From Bradyrhizobium sp. (GTDB taxonomy: Bacteria; Pseudomonadota; Alphaproteobacteria; Rhizobiales; Xanthobacteraceae), in NCBI RefSeq assembly GCF_022844465.1, contig NZ_JALHLP010000001.1, positions 1,171,362-1,235,361 on the forward strand: a DNA stretch of 64,000 nucleotides. Direction: 5' to 3'. The position numbers and the translations under genes were made by a program. Positions 1 to 8,429 of this stretch are shown here, one piece after another. The notes below the pieces were generated by a model. The model did no database searches, had not been told where the DNA came from, and saw nothing but the letters and a program-made list of their open reading frames with translations. The stretch's first letter is position 1, and each line of letters starts with the position of its first letter.

Positions 1-25
1 CGAGTATCATACGAAGGTTGATCAT
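1..25 (-). CDS. phnD: Start of probable phosphonate ABC transporter substrate-binding protein (partial, cut by window edge)
   Basis: Only the first eight codons are inside the window, reading M-I-N-L-R-M-I-L, which fits the start of a signal peptide. A good ribosome binding site (AGGAGA) lies just upstream of the ATG. The gene follows phnC on the same strand, and phnC-phnD-phnE is the usual order of the phosphonate importer operon, so a periplasmic phosphonate-binding protein is the natural expectation. The identity rests on gene order, not on protein sequence. Confidence 0.5.
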
Positions 26-98
26 GACGTCTCCTGTTTGCAACGATTGAGGCTGGCGGATTGCCTGCCCCAAGGCTTCCGATCGACAAATGCAGCGC

Positions 99-911
99 TC
101 AGGCCGCGGCAGCTGTGCCAAGAGCAGGACGCGCCGAAGCAGAAACATGCGCGGGTGCCGCGCCCATCACCTCGTCCGCCTCGAGATCGTAGAGTTCGCG
201 TGCGATACGATCGGTGAGCGCCTCCGGCGCGCCGTCAAACACGATCCGCCCCGATGCCATGCCGATCAGGCGGTCGCAGTAACTGCGCGCCAGGTCGAGA
301 GAATGCAGATTGCAGATCACCGTGATGCCGAAATGCTTGTTGATTCGCAGCAGCGCATCCATCACGATCCGCGTATTGCGCGGATCCAGCGAAGCGATCG
401 GTTCGTCGGCGAGGATCATCGCGGGTTGCTGAACCAGCGCGCGCGCAATTGCGACACGCTGCTGCTGGCCTCCGGAGAGTTGGTCGGCGCGCTGCGCTGC
501 AATCGAGGCCATGTCGAACTGCTCGAGCGCCGACATCGCAATCGCCTTGTCTTGATCGGGCCACAGCTGCGCCAGCGATCGCCATGTCGGCACCGTCGCC
601 AGCCTGCCCATCAAGACGTTGGTCAGCACGTCGAGCCGACCGACCAGATTGAATTGTTGAAAGATCATGGCTGACCGGGCGCGCCACTGACGCAGATCGT
701 TGCCGCGCAACCGGGTCACATCAACGCCCTCGAACAGGATGCGTCCTTCGGACGGTTCGGCCAGGCGGTTGATCATCCGCAACAGCGTCGATTTGCCGGC
801 GCCGGAACGGCCGATCACGCCCACAAAACCGCCGGGCTGGATCGAGAACGATGCATCGTCGACCGCGGTCGTTGTGCCGAACCGGCACGTCAAACCTTCC
901 ACCACCAACAT
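99..911 (-). CDS. phnC: Phosphonate ABC transporter ATP-binding protein PhnC
   Basis: A 270-residue ABC ATPase that would energise phosphonate import at the inner membrane with PhnD and PhnE. The Walker A GRSGAGKS is at about residues 34-41, the signature LSGGQQQR at about 145-152, and Walker B MILADE followed by SLDP at about 165-176. The RMINRL stretch after Walker A and the [14 protein letters not shown] segment are typical of PhnC. The gene leads a leftward operon, and the next start codon is 73 bp downstream. A PHO-box-like repeat (958-975) sits 47 bp upstream of its ATG, so phosphate-starvation control is likely. Other polar amino-acid-type importers share the fold, but the phnM neighbourhood makes PhnC the best call. 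Confidence 0.9.
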   Translation of the reverse strand: MLVVEGLTCRFGTTTAVDDASFSIQPGGFVGVIGRSGAGKSTLLRMINRLAEPSEGRILFEGVDVTRLRGNDLRQWRARSAMIFQQFNLVGRLDVLTNVLMGRLATVPTWRSLAQLWPDQDKAIAMSALEQFDMASIAAQRADQLSGGQQQRVAIARALVQQPAMILADEPIASLDPRNTRIVMDALLRINKHFGITVICNLHSLDLARSYCDRLIGMASGRIVFDGAPEALTDRIARELYDLEADEVMGAAPAHVSASARPALGTAAAA

Positions 912-957
912 GCAATGCTCCAGAAAGCCAAACCGTGCCTTTCGCTATCGTCAGGGC

Positions 958-975
958 ATTACAATTGTGTGACAA
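958..975 (-). promoter_or_regulatory. Candidate PHO box in front of phnC
   Basis: Read on the minus strand the site is TTGTCAC-ACAA-TTGTAAT, two 7-bp half sites 11 bp apart. The PhoB consensus half site is CTGTCAT with a 4-bp spacer, and each half here matches five of seven positions. It lies 47 bp upstream of the phnC start, a usual position for activation. Confidence 0.55.
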
Positions 976-1011
976 TCACGCTGCGGCGCAACCACCGTCC
1001 ACAACGCATCG

Positions 1012-1040
1012 ACGTCATGCAATCGTCATGACGTCGTCAT
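1012..1040 (+). promoter_or_regulatory. Candidate triple PHO box in front of the phnM operon
   Basis: Three 7-bp units (ACGTCAT, TCGTCAT, TCGTCAT) repeat with exact 11-bp spacing at 1012, 1023 and 1034, all sharing GTCAT with the PhoB half site CTGTCAT. The block ends about 70 bp before the ATG at 1111. Together with the box at 958-975 it gives the divergent phn promoters separate PhoB-type sites. Confidence 0.5.
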
Positions 1041-1110
1041 GAAGCGCAATGATGACGTGCGGCGTTGGCGCCTCTGGATCGGTATCCCCCTTGCTTCGCG
1101 GAAGGCTCGC

Positions 1111-1780
1111 ATGACCGGCACAATGCTTTCGGTTGACCCGACGATCGATCCGTCCGCAAAATTGCACCAGACAAGGCTCGGCGCCTATTGCGAGGTCGGC
1201 CCGCGCACGATCCTGAATGAAGTGACGATGGACGACTATTCCTACGTCGTGAACGATGCCCCAGATCACGTACACAACAATCGGAAAATTCTGCTCGATC
1301 GCGGCAATGACGCGCATCAATCCGGGCAATCACCCGATGCAGCGGGCGTCGCAAGCCCATTTCACCTATCGCGCCAGCGCCTATTTCACAGGCGAAAGCG
1401 ACGAGGCCGCGTTCTTCGAATGGCGGCGTCGGCACCACGTGGGTGTCGGCCACGACGTCTGGATCGGCCATGGCGCGGTCGTCTTGCCCGGCCGAAACAT
1501 CGGGACAGGCGCGGTGGTCGCCGCCGGCGCGATCGTGACCAGGGACGTCCCGACCTATACGATCGTGGCCGGCAACCCGGCACGGCCGATCAGGCGCCGG
1601 TTTCCGGAAGACATCGCCGCCCGGCTTGTCGCACTGGCCTGGTAGAATTGGAACCATGCGGCGCTGCGCGAGGCCCTGCCCGATTTCCGCGCGCTCGCGA
1701 TCGAGGACTTTCTCGCCAAATACGAGGCCATCGCCGGCTCCGCCCGCGCCGGGCTCCAGCGTCAACACGCGGCGTCGTGA
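1111..1780 (+). pseudogene. Broken phosphonate-cluster hexapeptide-repeat acyltransferase
   Basis: The reading frame encodes a left-handed beta-helix (hexapeptide repeat) transferase of the type found in phn clusters, but carries two lesions. From the ATG at 1111 the frame reads to ...SYVVNDA, then an extra C in the CCCC tract at 1259-1262 shifts it. The continuation [19 protein letters not shown] is in the next frame. That frame runs through [20 protein letters not shown] and [13 protein letters not shown] to a TAG at 1643-1645, where relatives usually have a second Trp (AWW-x-W). Beyond the TAG it stays open for 44 more codons to a TGA at 1778-1780. The TGA overlaps the GTG of phnM. Two independent defects favour a real pseudogene over one sequencing error. 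A readable fusion of the first part with phnM in one frame is an artefact of the frameshift. Confidence 0.8.
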
Positions 1781-2970
1781 CCGACATCCAGATCGAAGGC
1801 GGCCGAGCTCTGCTGGGCCGTGAAATTCAGGAAACCTCGTTGCGGACCACAGGTCGAGACATCAGCGCGGTGGGCGCGCAGGACGGCCGCGCGCCACTTC
1901 GCATCAATGCCACAGGCCTGCTGGTGCTGCCGGGAATCGTCGATCTGCATGGGGATGCATTCGAGCGGCAGATGATGCCCCGCCCCGGCGTCGATTTTCC
2001 CGCCGATGTAGCGCTGGCCGATAGCGACCGCCAGGCGATCAACAACGGCATCACGACCGTGTATCACGCCGCGACCTGGTCGTGGGAGCCCGGGCTGCGC
2101 AGCGGCGACAACGCCAGGCAATTGCTCGAGAACATCGAATCGATGCGGCCGCAGCTCGCGGCCGACACCCGGTTCCATCTCCGCCACGAGACCTATAATC
2201 TCGATGCCGAAGCTGAGATCATCGAATGGCTGATCGACGGCCGCGTCGATCTGTTCGCGTTCAACGACCACATGGATGCAACGGTAACGAGCCTAGACAA
2301 GCCGCAGAAGCGAAGCCGCATGGTCGAACGCAGCGGGCTTTCGAGCGAGGCATTCGATCGACTGGTCGCACGCGTCGCTTCCCGCGGTCACGACGTTCCG
2401 GCATCCATCGCGCGGCTCGCTCAGGCCGGGCGCGGCGCCGGCGTCCGCATGCTGTCGCATGACGACGCGAGCCCGGCGCAGCGAAGCGCTTTCCGGGCGC
2501 AGGGCGTCGGCATCGCCGAATTTCCCGTCAACGAAGAAACCGCGCGGGCGGCGAAGGCGGCCGGCGATTTCATCGTGCTCGGCGCCCCCAACGTCGTGCG
2601 CGGCGGCAGCCATACCGGCTGGACCAGGGCATCCGACATGATCGCCAAGGGATTTTGCTCGGTGCTTGCATCGGACTATTATTATCCGGCGCCGTTATTG
2701 GCCGCGTTCCGACTCGCCGCCGACGGCATTCTCACGCTGGCCGAAGCGTGGCAACTGGTGTCGGCCGCACCCGCGCGTGCCGCCGGCCTTGCCGACCGCG
2801 GCGTGCTCGCCGAGGGGTGGCGCGCTGACGTCATTCTCGTCGATGACCGGATTCCGCTGCTACCTCGAATTGTCGGGGTAATCGCCGCCGGGCGCCTGGT
2901 GCATCTCACGGAAGCCGATCGCATCGCCCGGGTGTCATCCGCGCCGCGCAAGGCTGTTGCGGCCGCCTGA
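1777..2970 (+). CDS. phnM: Alpha-D-ribose 1-methylphosphonate 5-triphosphate diphosphatase PhnM
   Basis: A 397-residue amidohydrolase-superfamily protein that removes diphosphate from ribose-1-phosphonate 5-triphosphate in the C-P lyase pathway. The family metal-binding start PGIVDLHGDAFE is at about residues 52-63. Further hallmarks are MMPRPGV, FNDHMD, LSHDDA, GAPNVVRGGSHTG and LASDYYYPAPL. I chose the GTG at 1777 because it overlaps the stop of the preceding frame by four bases (GTGA) and gives the usual PhnM length. Frame-open sequence further upstream belongs to the broken acyltransferase. It is followed 20 bp later by the DUF1045 gene. The C-P lyase core genes (phnGHIJKL) are not in this window, so they are presumably elsewhere. 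Confidence 0.92.
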   Translation: MTDIQIEGGRALLGREIQETSLRTTGRDISAVGAQDGRAPLRINATGLLVLPGIVDLHGDAFERQMMPRPGVDFPADVALADSDRQAINNGITTVYHAATWSWEPGLRSGDNARQLLENIESMRPQLAADTRFHLRHETYNLDAEAEIIEWLIDGRVDLFAFNDHMDATVTSLDKPQKRSRMVERSGLSSEAFDRLVARVASRGHDVPASIARLAQAGRGAGVRMLSHDDASPAQRSAFRAQGVGIAEFPVNEETARAAKAAGDFIVLGAPNVVRGGSHTGWTRASDMIAKGFCSVLASDYYYPAPLLAAFRLAADGILTLAEAWQLVSAAPARAAGLADRGVLAEGWRADVILVDDRIPLLPRIVGVIAAGRLVHLTEADRIARVSSAPRKAVAAA

Positions 2971-2990
2971 GGCCGCTTTATTCTGCCGCC

Positions 2991-3698
2991 ATGACCCACA
3001 CCCCGCGCTATGCGATCTACTACGCCCCGGCGCCCGACAGCCGCCTCGATCGCTTCGGCGCGCATCTGCTCGGCTATGATGCCTTCCGCGGCGAGGAGAT
3101 CGCCTTCCCGAGCGACATCGAGCAGCAAGCGCCGGATTGGCGCGCGTTGACCAGCGATCCCCGAAGGTACGGTTTTCACGCCACGCTGAAAGCACCGTTG
3201 GCGCTGGCTCCGGGCATGAGCGAAGGAGAGCTTCTCGCCGCCTGCGCTGCTTTTGCCGCCACGCCGCGGACCATTCCGCTAATCCATCCTGTTGTCGGTT
3301 CGATCAGCGGCTTCATCGCGGTGATCCCGGCGCAGCCGTCCGCCGAGCTGATCCAGCTTGCCGCCGATTGCGTCCGCGCATTCGACCCGTTCCGTGCGCC
3401 CCTCACCGCGACGGACCGCGCGCGGCGAAACCCGTCGCAACTGACACCGCGACAGCGCGACTACCTCGATCGCTGGGGATATCCCTATGTGATGGAGGAA
3501 TTCCGCTTTCACATGACGCTGACGGGCCGCCTCGCCGCCGAACGCAGCGACCCGATGCTGGCGATGTTGCAGGACCGCTTTGCGGCAATTGACCTGAAAA
3601 CGATCGCGATCGACCGCATCGCCGTGTTCCGCGAGGATCACGCCAACTCGCGCTTCCGGACCGTCGGTCAATACCTCCTCACGCCAGCGGTCGGCTAG
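2991..3698 (+). CDS. DUF1045 / 2H phosphoesterase-like phosphonate metabolism protein
   Basis: A 235-residue protein of the DUF1045 family, which accompanies phnM in many Rhizobiales phn operons. It has the two HxT/S-type motifs of the 2H phosphoesterase superfamily, YGFHATLKAP (about residues 60-69) and FRFHMTLTGR (about 166-175), so a cyclic or 2',3'-type phosphodiester hydrolysis role is plausible. In phn clusters it has been proposed to handle ribose cyclic phosphate intermediates in place of PhnP, but I cannot confirm that here. It begins 20 bp after phnM and ends 7 bp before the convergent phoD stop. Confidence 0.85.
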   Translation: MTHTPRYAIYYAPAPDSRLDRFGAHLLGYDAFRGEEIAFPSDIEQQAPDWRALTSDPRRYGFHATLKAPLALAPGMSEGELLAACAAFAATPRTIPLIHPVVGSISGFIAVIPAQPSAELIQLAADCVRAFDPFRAPLTATDRARRNPSQLTPRQRDYLDRWGYPYVMEEFRFHMTLTGRLAAERSDPMLAMLQDRFAAIDLKTIAIDRIAVFREDHANSRFRTVGQYLLTPAVG

Positions 3699-3705
3699 CC
3701 GCGGC

Positions 3706-5292
3706 TCAGAATTGCCGGGCCAGCGTCCGCGCCGCGCGCGCGTCCGGGCGCGGCTCGATATCGACCGACCACAGATCCCGGTTGTCAACGTCCTTCAAGG
3801 TCACCGTCATGACCTTCGAGGCGCCATCGATGTCGACGCGGCCGAAGAATTGCAACCCGAAACACGGCGCGAGGTTTTCGCCCTGCTCCGCACTGCAGCC
3901 CTTCTGAAAAGCCACCGAGGGCCCGAACGTATTGTCGAGTTCGCCGGGCCCCCAGGTGCCGGCATGCAGCGGCCCGGAGACGAATTCCCAGAACGGCTCG
4001 AACTCCTGAAACACCGCGCGGTTCGGATCGTAGCGGTGCGCGGCCGTGTAATGCATGTCGGCCGTCAGCCAGACCGTGTTCCTGACGCCGACGCGTTTCA
4101 TGAACGACAGCAGATCGGCAATCTCGTTTTCACGCCGCTCCGGCGGACCATCGCCAAGCGCGATGGCGTCTTCGCTGATCACCCCGATCGGCATGTCCGC
4201 GGCGATCACCTTCCAGGTCGCGTCCGAGGCCGACAGTCCGCGCTTCAGCCAGGCCAGCTGCGCCGGGCCCAGAATGCAGGCGTCGCTGCGGTCGTCGCGG
4301 TTGTTGGCGGTCGAATCGCGATAGCTGCGCATGTCGATCAGAAAAACGTCGAGCAAAGGGCCGTAGGCGATCTTGCGGTAGATCCGGCCGGCCTGGGCGG
4401 GAAGATTGCGGATCGGCATGAATTCATGAAATGCGCGGGCCGCCCGCGCCACCAGCCGCGCGGTGCCATCGTCAGCGTAGCCGCTCTCGTCGGCGGTGCC
4501 CTGCGGCGACCAGTCGTTGGTTACTTCATGGTCGTCCCACTGCGCCAGCATCGGTACCTGGGCGTTGAAGGCTCGCAGGTTCGCATCGAGCAGGTTGTAT
4601 TTGTAGTTGCCGCGAAACTGCCCCAGGCTGTGAGCGACTTCGGACTTCTCCTCCGTCACGATGTTGCGCCAGATATTCCCGTCGGGCAGCTTCAGTTCGG
4701 CCTCGATCGGGCAGTCGGCGTAGATGTGATCGCCGGAGTGGATGAAGAAGTCAGGGCGATTTTCGAGCATGGTCCGGTAGGTCCGCATCCCGCCGCGGCT
4801 GGGGTCGATGCCCCAGCCCTGCCCGGCAGAATCACCCGACCAGACGAAACTGATGGCGCGTGGTTCGACCGGCGCGGTACGGAAACGACCGATCTGCGCT
4901 TGGCCTGAAGTCCCGGTTTCACCGGCATCTTCAAACCACACGCGGTAGAAGATGTCCTGCCCCGCCGGAAGGTCCCCGAGCAGAAGCTTCGACGTAAAAT
5001 CATGGTCCGGCAACGCCTCCGACGAGGCCGCGCCGATGATGGTCTTGAAGCTTTCGGCGGTCGAGTACTCGACCTGCATGCGCGCGGGACGGTCTGCTCT
5101 CGCCCAGATCACCGCGGAGCTGGCCGACACGTCGCCCGACGCGATCCCGCCGGCGATGCGAGGCCGGTCCGCGGCGCGGCTCAGATAGGGCCTGGCCAGA
5201 CCCGTGCCTCCCACAAACGCCACCGCGGCGGCTGACCGAACCATCCATTGACGTCTGGTCAACCCGCGTTTGGCGCGTTTCGCAATCGGCAT
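3706..5292 (-). CDS. phoD: Alkaline phosphatase D (PhoD-like), Tat-exported
   Basis: A 528-residue PhoD-family phosphatase/phosphodiesterase. The N terminus has a Tat signal (LTRRQWMVRSAAAVAFVGG) and then the PhoD N-terminal beta domain (GIASGDV, VIWARAD). Metal-site motifs follow: SGDSAGQ, IHSGDHIYAD, WDDHEVTNDW and the C-terminal TADMHYTAAHRYDP. It should act in the periplasm, releasing phosphate from phosphomonoesters or diesters with Ca/Fe cofactors, as known for the family. It runs left, converges on the DUF1045 gene, and is divergent from the ugp-type operon. A PHO-box-like repeat (5336-5364) lies 44 bp upstream of its start. Confidence 0.9.
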   Translation of the reverse strand: MPIAKRAKRGLTRRQWMVRSAAAVAFVGGTGLARPYLSRAADRPRIAGGIASGDVSASSAVIWARADRPARMQVEYSTAESFKTIIGAASSEALPDHDFTSKLLLGDLPAGQDIFYRVWFEDAGETGTSGQAQIGRFRTAPVEPRAISFVWSGDSAGQGWGIDPSRGGMRTYRTMLENRPDFFIHSGDHIYADCPIEAELKLPDGNIWRNIVTEEKSEVAHSLGQFRGNYKYNLLDANLRAFNAQVPMLAQWDDHEVTNDWSPQGTADESGYADDGTARLVARAARAFHEFMPIRNLPAQAGRIYRKIAYGPLLDVFLIDMRSYRDSTANNRDDRSDACILGPAQLAWLKRGLSASDATWKVIAADMPIGVISEDAIALGDGPPERRENEIADLLSFMKRVGVRNTVWLTADMHYTAAHRYDPNRAVFQEFEPFWEFVSGPLHAGTWGPGELDNTFGPSVAFQKGCSAEQGENLAPCFGLQFFGRVDIDGASKVMTVTLKDVDNRDLWSVDIEPRPDARAARTLARQF

Positions 5293-5335
5293 TCCGGCAT
5301 CCCCGTCGAATCACGACCAAGGGTGCCTGCCCAGT

Positions 5336-5364
5336 TTGACCGCGGGCTGAAGGTTTTGCGACAG
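5336..5364 (-). promoter_or_regulatory. Candidate PHO box in front of phoD
   Basis: On the minus strand the site reads CTGTCGC, then CCTTCAG, then CGGTCAA at exact 11-bp spacing. The first and third units match CTGTCAT at five of seven bases and the middle one at four. The match is moderate, but position and periodicity fit PhoB control of a phosphatase gene. Confidence 0.4.
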
Positions 5365-5410
5365 GTGGATGAACCGTCCGAACCTCAGATAGCTCGGGAA
5401 ATCATTCCAT

Positions 5411-5439
5411 CCGTTACAGGACTGTCAAATACCTGCCCT
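5411..5439 (+). promoter_or_regulatory. Candidate PHO box in front of the ugp-type operon
   Basis: Units CCGTTAC (5411), CTGTCAA (5422) and CTGCCCT (5433) follow each other at 11-bp spacing. CTGTCAA matches six of seven positions of the PhoB half site. The block ends 31 bp before the GTG start at 5470, so the operon would have a short leader. Confidence 0.45.
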
Positions 5440-5469
5440 ACCAGTGATCCGCGATCGGAGGATCACGAC

Positions 5470-6630
5470 GTGGCGAAGATTGAACTTCAGGCAATCCGCA
5501 AGACTTTCGATTCGACGGAGATCCTCAAGGGCATCGATCTTGCCATCGAGGATGGCGAGTTCGTTGCGCTGATCGGTCCATCCGGTTGCGGCAAGTCAAC
5601 CTTGCTGCGCATCATTGCGGGGCTTGAGCCGCAGAGCTCCGGCGAGGTTCGCATCGATGGCGCGCAGGTCGACGGCATCAGGCCCAGCGCCCGCAACCTT
5701 GCGATGGTGTTTCAGTCCTACGCGCTCTACCCGCACCTCAGCGTGTTCGACAATATCGCGGTGCCGCTTCGGATGCGACGTCATTCCACGCTTGCGCGCA
5801 TGCCCCTGGTCGGCCGGCTCCACCCCGCGCGCGCCGCCACCGAACGCGGTATCCGGGAAGAGGTCGAGCGGGTTGCAGCTCAGCTCGAGCTCTCGGGCTT
5901 TCTGAAGCGAAAGCCCGGGCAACTGTCGGGCGGCCAGCGCCAGCGCGTCGCCGTCGGCCGCGCCATCGTGCGACAGCCGGTCGGATTTCTGTTCGACGAG
6001 CCGCTGTCGAACCTGGACGCCAAGCTGCGGGTGCATATGCGCGCCGAGCTCGCGCAACTGCATCGCCAGCTCAGGGCCACCTTCGTCTACGTCACCCATG
6101 ACCAGGCTGAAGCGATGACGATGTCGAGCCGCATCGCCGTCATGATCGAGGGCCACATCGTTCAGGTCGGCACGCCAGCGGAAGTCTACGACAACCCGCA
6201 GGACATCCGCGTCGCGGAGTTCGTCGGCAGTCCCAAGATCAACGCCCTGCCGGGCGTCATCCGCGAAGACGGCGGGGTGGAAGTGCTGGGGTGGCCGCTT
6301 GGGTTGAGCACGCCTGCCGCAGCGGGCCGCTGCTCGGTCTGCGTTCGGCCTGAGCGGATGGAGCTGAGCTCCGGCCCCTCCGCCATTTCGGGCACCGTGC
6401 TGCACCTGGAAAACCTCGGCGCCGAGGCGTTCGTCCACATCAAGGTCGAGCGCATCGAAATGCCGCTGCTCGCGCGCATCAGCCCCGACCGGCAACTGCC
6501 GGCGATCGGAAGCGCCATCCAGTTCGGCTTCTCGACCACCGCCGTCAGGATTTTCGACGCCGCGGGCAAACGCATCGAGGTCACGGCGGCGGCCCGCAGC
6601 GAACGGATTCGGGAGAAGGCCGTTGGCTGA
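5470..6630 (+). CDS. ugpC: ABC transporter ATP-binding protein, sn-glycerol-3-phosphate (UgpC) type
   Basis: A 386-residue ABC ATPase of the MalK/UgpC class. Walker A GPSGCGKST is at about residues 36-44, the Q-loop VFQSYALYPHLSV near 80-92, the signature LSGGQRQR, and Walker B FLFDEPLSNLDAKLR. A C-terminal TOBE-like regulatory domain follows (VRPERMEL near residue 300). The GTG at 5470 is preferred because GGAG lies about 10 bases upstream and it yields the normal MAKIEL start; the frame is open further upstream without support. It is the first gene of a six-gene rightward operon. The next gene starts inside its 3' end. Substrate by context is glycerol-3-phosphate or a glycerophosphodiester; MalK-class ATPases alone do not define it. 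Confidence 0.88.
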   Translation: MAKIELQAIRKTFDSTEILKGIDLAIEDGEFVALIGPSGCGKSTLLRIIAGLEPQSSGEVRIDGAQVDGIRPSARNLAMVFQSYALYPHLSVFDNIAVPLRMRRHSTLARMPLVGRLHPARAATERGIREEVERVAAQLELSGFLKRKPGQLSGGQRQRVAVGRAIVRQPVGFLFDEPLSNLDAKLRVHMRAELAQLHRQLRATFVYVTHDQAEAMTMSSRIAVMIEGHIVQVGTPAEVYDNPQDIRVAEFVGSPKINALPGVIREDGGVEVLGWPLGLSTPAAAGRCSVCVRPERMELSSGPSAISGTVLHLENLGAEAFVHIKVERIEMPLLARISPDRQLPAIGSAIQFGFSTTAVRIFDAAGKRIEVTAAARSERIREKAVG

Positions 6631-7564
6631 TGCTCTCACCGCGACTACGATTTTGGCCGGGCGAGGCGCGGCGGCCGTCACGCCCGCGCGCGACAACAGC
6701 CGCTCCTGGCCTGCACTGGCCATGGTGGCTCCCGCCATTGTCCTGATGGGTCTCTTGTTGCTCGGACCGCTGCTCGGCGTTATCGCCCTGTCATTCACTG
6801 ACTATCAGCTCGGTAGCCCGCGCTTCGCATGGATCGGCTTCGCGAACTATGAGGAAATGCTGGCCGACCGCGTGTTCTGGATCTCGCTGCGAAACACCCT
6901 GACCTATGTCGCGATCGTGGTGCCTACGGCGGTCGCCTTGGGGCTCGCCGTGGCGCTCCTGATCGAAAGCGGCAGCAGCCTGCGGGCCTGGTATCGCACC
7001 ATCTACTTCCTTCCGGTGATGGCTACCCTGATCGCAATGTCGATCGTCTGGGAGTTCATGCTGCATCCCCAGTTCGGACTGGTCAACGGGCTGCTGCACA
7101 GCGTCGGGCTGGAAGGGCGCAGCTGGTTGCAGGATCGCGGCACCGCGCTCTACGCGCTGTGCGTGATTGGCGTCTGGCAGGCGCTCGGCTTCAATATGGT
7201 GCTGTTTCTTGCCGGTCTGGTTTCAATCCCAAGGCCGCTCTATGACGCCGCCGAAATCGACGGCGCACATGGCGCCTGGGCGCGCTTTCGGCTGGTCACC
7301 TGGCCGATGTTGGGGCCGACCACCGTATTCGTCGTGGTCATCACCGGAATCCGTTCCTTTCAGGTGTTCGACACGGTCCACGTCCTCACCAAGGGCGGAC
7401 CATCGAAGTCATCCGAGGTGCTGATCCACACCATGTATATCGAGGGATTCGAGTTCTTCCGCTCCGGCTATGGTGCGGCCTTGACCGTGGTGTTCCTGGT
7501 GTTCGTGCTGCTGCTGACGCTGGTCAAGTCGTCGCTTGCGAATCGCGGGGTCCATTACGCATGA
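6623..7564 (+). CDS. ugpA: ABC transporter permease, UgpA type
   Basis: A 313-residue inner-membrane permease of the MalF/UgpA class with about six membrane segments; the first is near residues 31-56 (ALAMVAPAIVLMGLLL). The EAA loop that docks the ATPase reads DAAEIDGAHGAWARF. The probable start is TTG at 6623, overlapping the ugpC stop and preceded by GGAGAAGG. It overlaps the next permease by four bases (ATGA). Forms the transmembrane channel with UgpE. Confidence 0.87.
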   Translation: MADALTATTILAGRGAAAVTPARDNSRSWPALAMVAPAIVLMGLLLLGPLLGVIALSFTDYQLGSPRFAWIGFANYEEMLADRVFWISLRNTLTYVAIVVPTAVALGLAVALLIESGSSLRAWYRTIYFLPVMATLIAMSIVWEFMLHPQFGLVNGLLHSVGLEGRSWLQDRGTALYALCVIGVWQALGFNMVLFLAGLVSIPRPLYDAAEIDGAHGAWARFRLVTWPMLGPTTVFVVVITGIRSFQVFDTVHVLTKGGPSKSSEVLIHTMYIEGFEFFRSGYGAALTVVFLVFVLLLTLVKSSLANRGVHYA

Positions 7565-8397
7565 CCCCGCGCCGCCATGGCATCACCTGGTCCGCGGCCC
7601 GGCATTTGCTGCTGCTGGCCGGCGCGGCCTTCATCCTGCTGCCGTTTATCTGGATGGTTTCGACGGCGTCGAAGCCGCAAACCGAGATTTTCACCACCGA
7701 CATCCATTTCATTCCGCAGAACTTGGCGTTGTGGGAGAATTTCGCCACCGCCTTCGGCAAGGCCAGTTTGTGGCGGTTCCTGCTCAACGGGGTCGTGGTC
7801 ACGGTCTCGATCTTCGCGCTGCAGGTGCTGATCGCGCTGCCCGCGGCCTATGCGCTGGCCAAGCTGCGCTTTGCCGGCCGGGAGGTTCTGTTTGCACTGG
7901 TGCTGTTCTGCATCCTGATCCCGCCGCAGGCAACGGCGATCCCGGTGTTCCTGTTGTTTCACCAGATCGGCATCCTCGACAGTTACGCGGCGCTGGTGGT
8001 GCCGTTCACGATTTCAGCGTTCGGCATTTTCCTGATGCGGCAGTTTTTCAAGACCGTACCGGATGATCTGATCGAGGCCGCGCGCATGGACGGCATCACC
8101 GAGTTCGGCATCGTCTGGCGCGTGATGCTGCCGACTGCGATTCCGGCCCTGACCGCTTTCGGCATCTTCTCGGTGGTGGCGCACTGGAACGACTATTTTT
8201 GGCCGCTGATCGTGCTCAACAGCGAGCATCTGCGTACCCCGCCGCTCGGGGTCGCCAGCTTCCGCAACGAGGAAGCCGGCACCAATTACGGCCCGCTGAT
8301 GGCAGCCGCCATCGTCATCATCGCCCCGCTCGTGATCGCGTTCCTGCTTGCCCAACGCCGGTTCATCGAGGGCATCACGCTGACCGGCATCAAGTAA
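7561..8397 (+). CDS. ugpE: ABC transporter permease, UgpE type
   Basis: A 278-residue permease of the MalG/UgpE class. The first membrane segment is near residues 13-32 (LLLLAGAAFILLPFIWM), and the motif STASKPQTEIF after it is typical of this class. The EAA loop reads EAARMDGITEFGI. Its ATG overlaps the ugpA stop by four bases, which implies translational coupling and equal stoichiometry. The binding protein gene starts 32 bp downstream with its own strong ribosome binding site. Confidence 0.88.
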   Translation: MTPRRHGITWSAARHLLLLAGAAFILLPFIWMVSTASKPQTEIFTTDIHFIPQNLALWENFATAFGKASLWRFLLNGVVVTVSIFALQVLIALPAAYALAKLRFAGREVLFALVLFCILIPPQATAIPVFLLFHQIGILDSYAALVVPFTISAFGIFLMRQFFKTVPDDLIEAARMDGITEFGIVWRVMLPTAIPALTAFGIFSVVAHWNDYFWPLIVLNSEHLRTPPLGVASFRNEEAGTNYGPLMAAAIVIIAPLVIAFLLAQRRFIEGITLTGIK

Positions 8398-8429
8398 CCT
8401 CAGATGCAACCGCAACGAAGGAGATATCG

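Noticed and set aside
1039..2970. A continuous 643-residue frame that joins an acyltransferase start to PhnM
   Set aside because: Its middle (about 1262-1776) has no homology-like sequence in that frame, while the neighbouring frame encodes the hexapeptide transferase. It is a frameshift product, not a fusion.
3712..4908. Long open frame on the plus strand
   Set aside because: It is antisense to phoD, low in hydrophobic patterning and without motifs; a GC-rich shadow.
5596..6798. Long open frame on the minus strand
   Set aside because: Antisense to ugpC/ugpA; no family pattern, rich in Arg/Ala/Asp as expected for a shadow frame.
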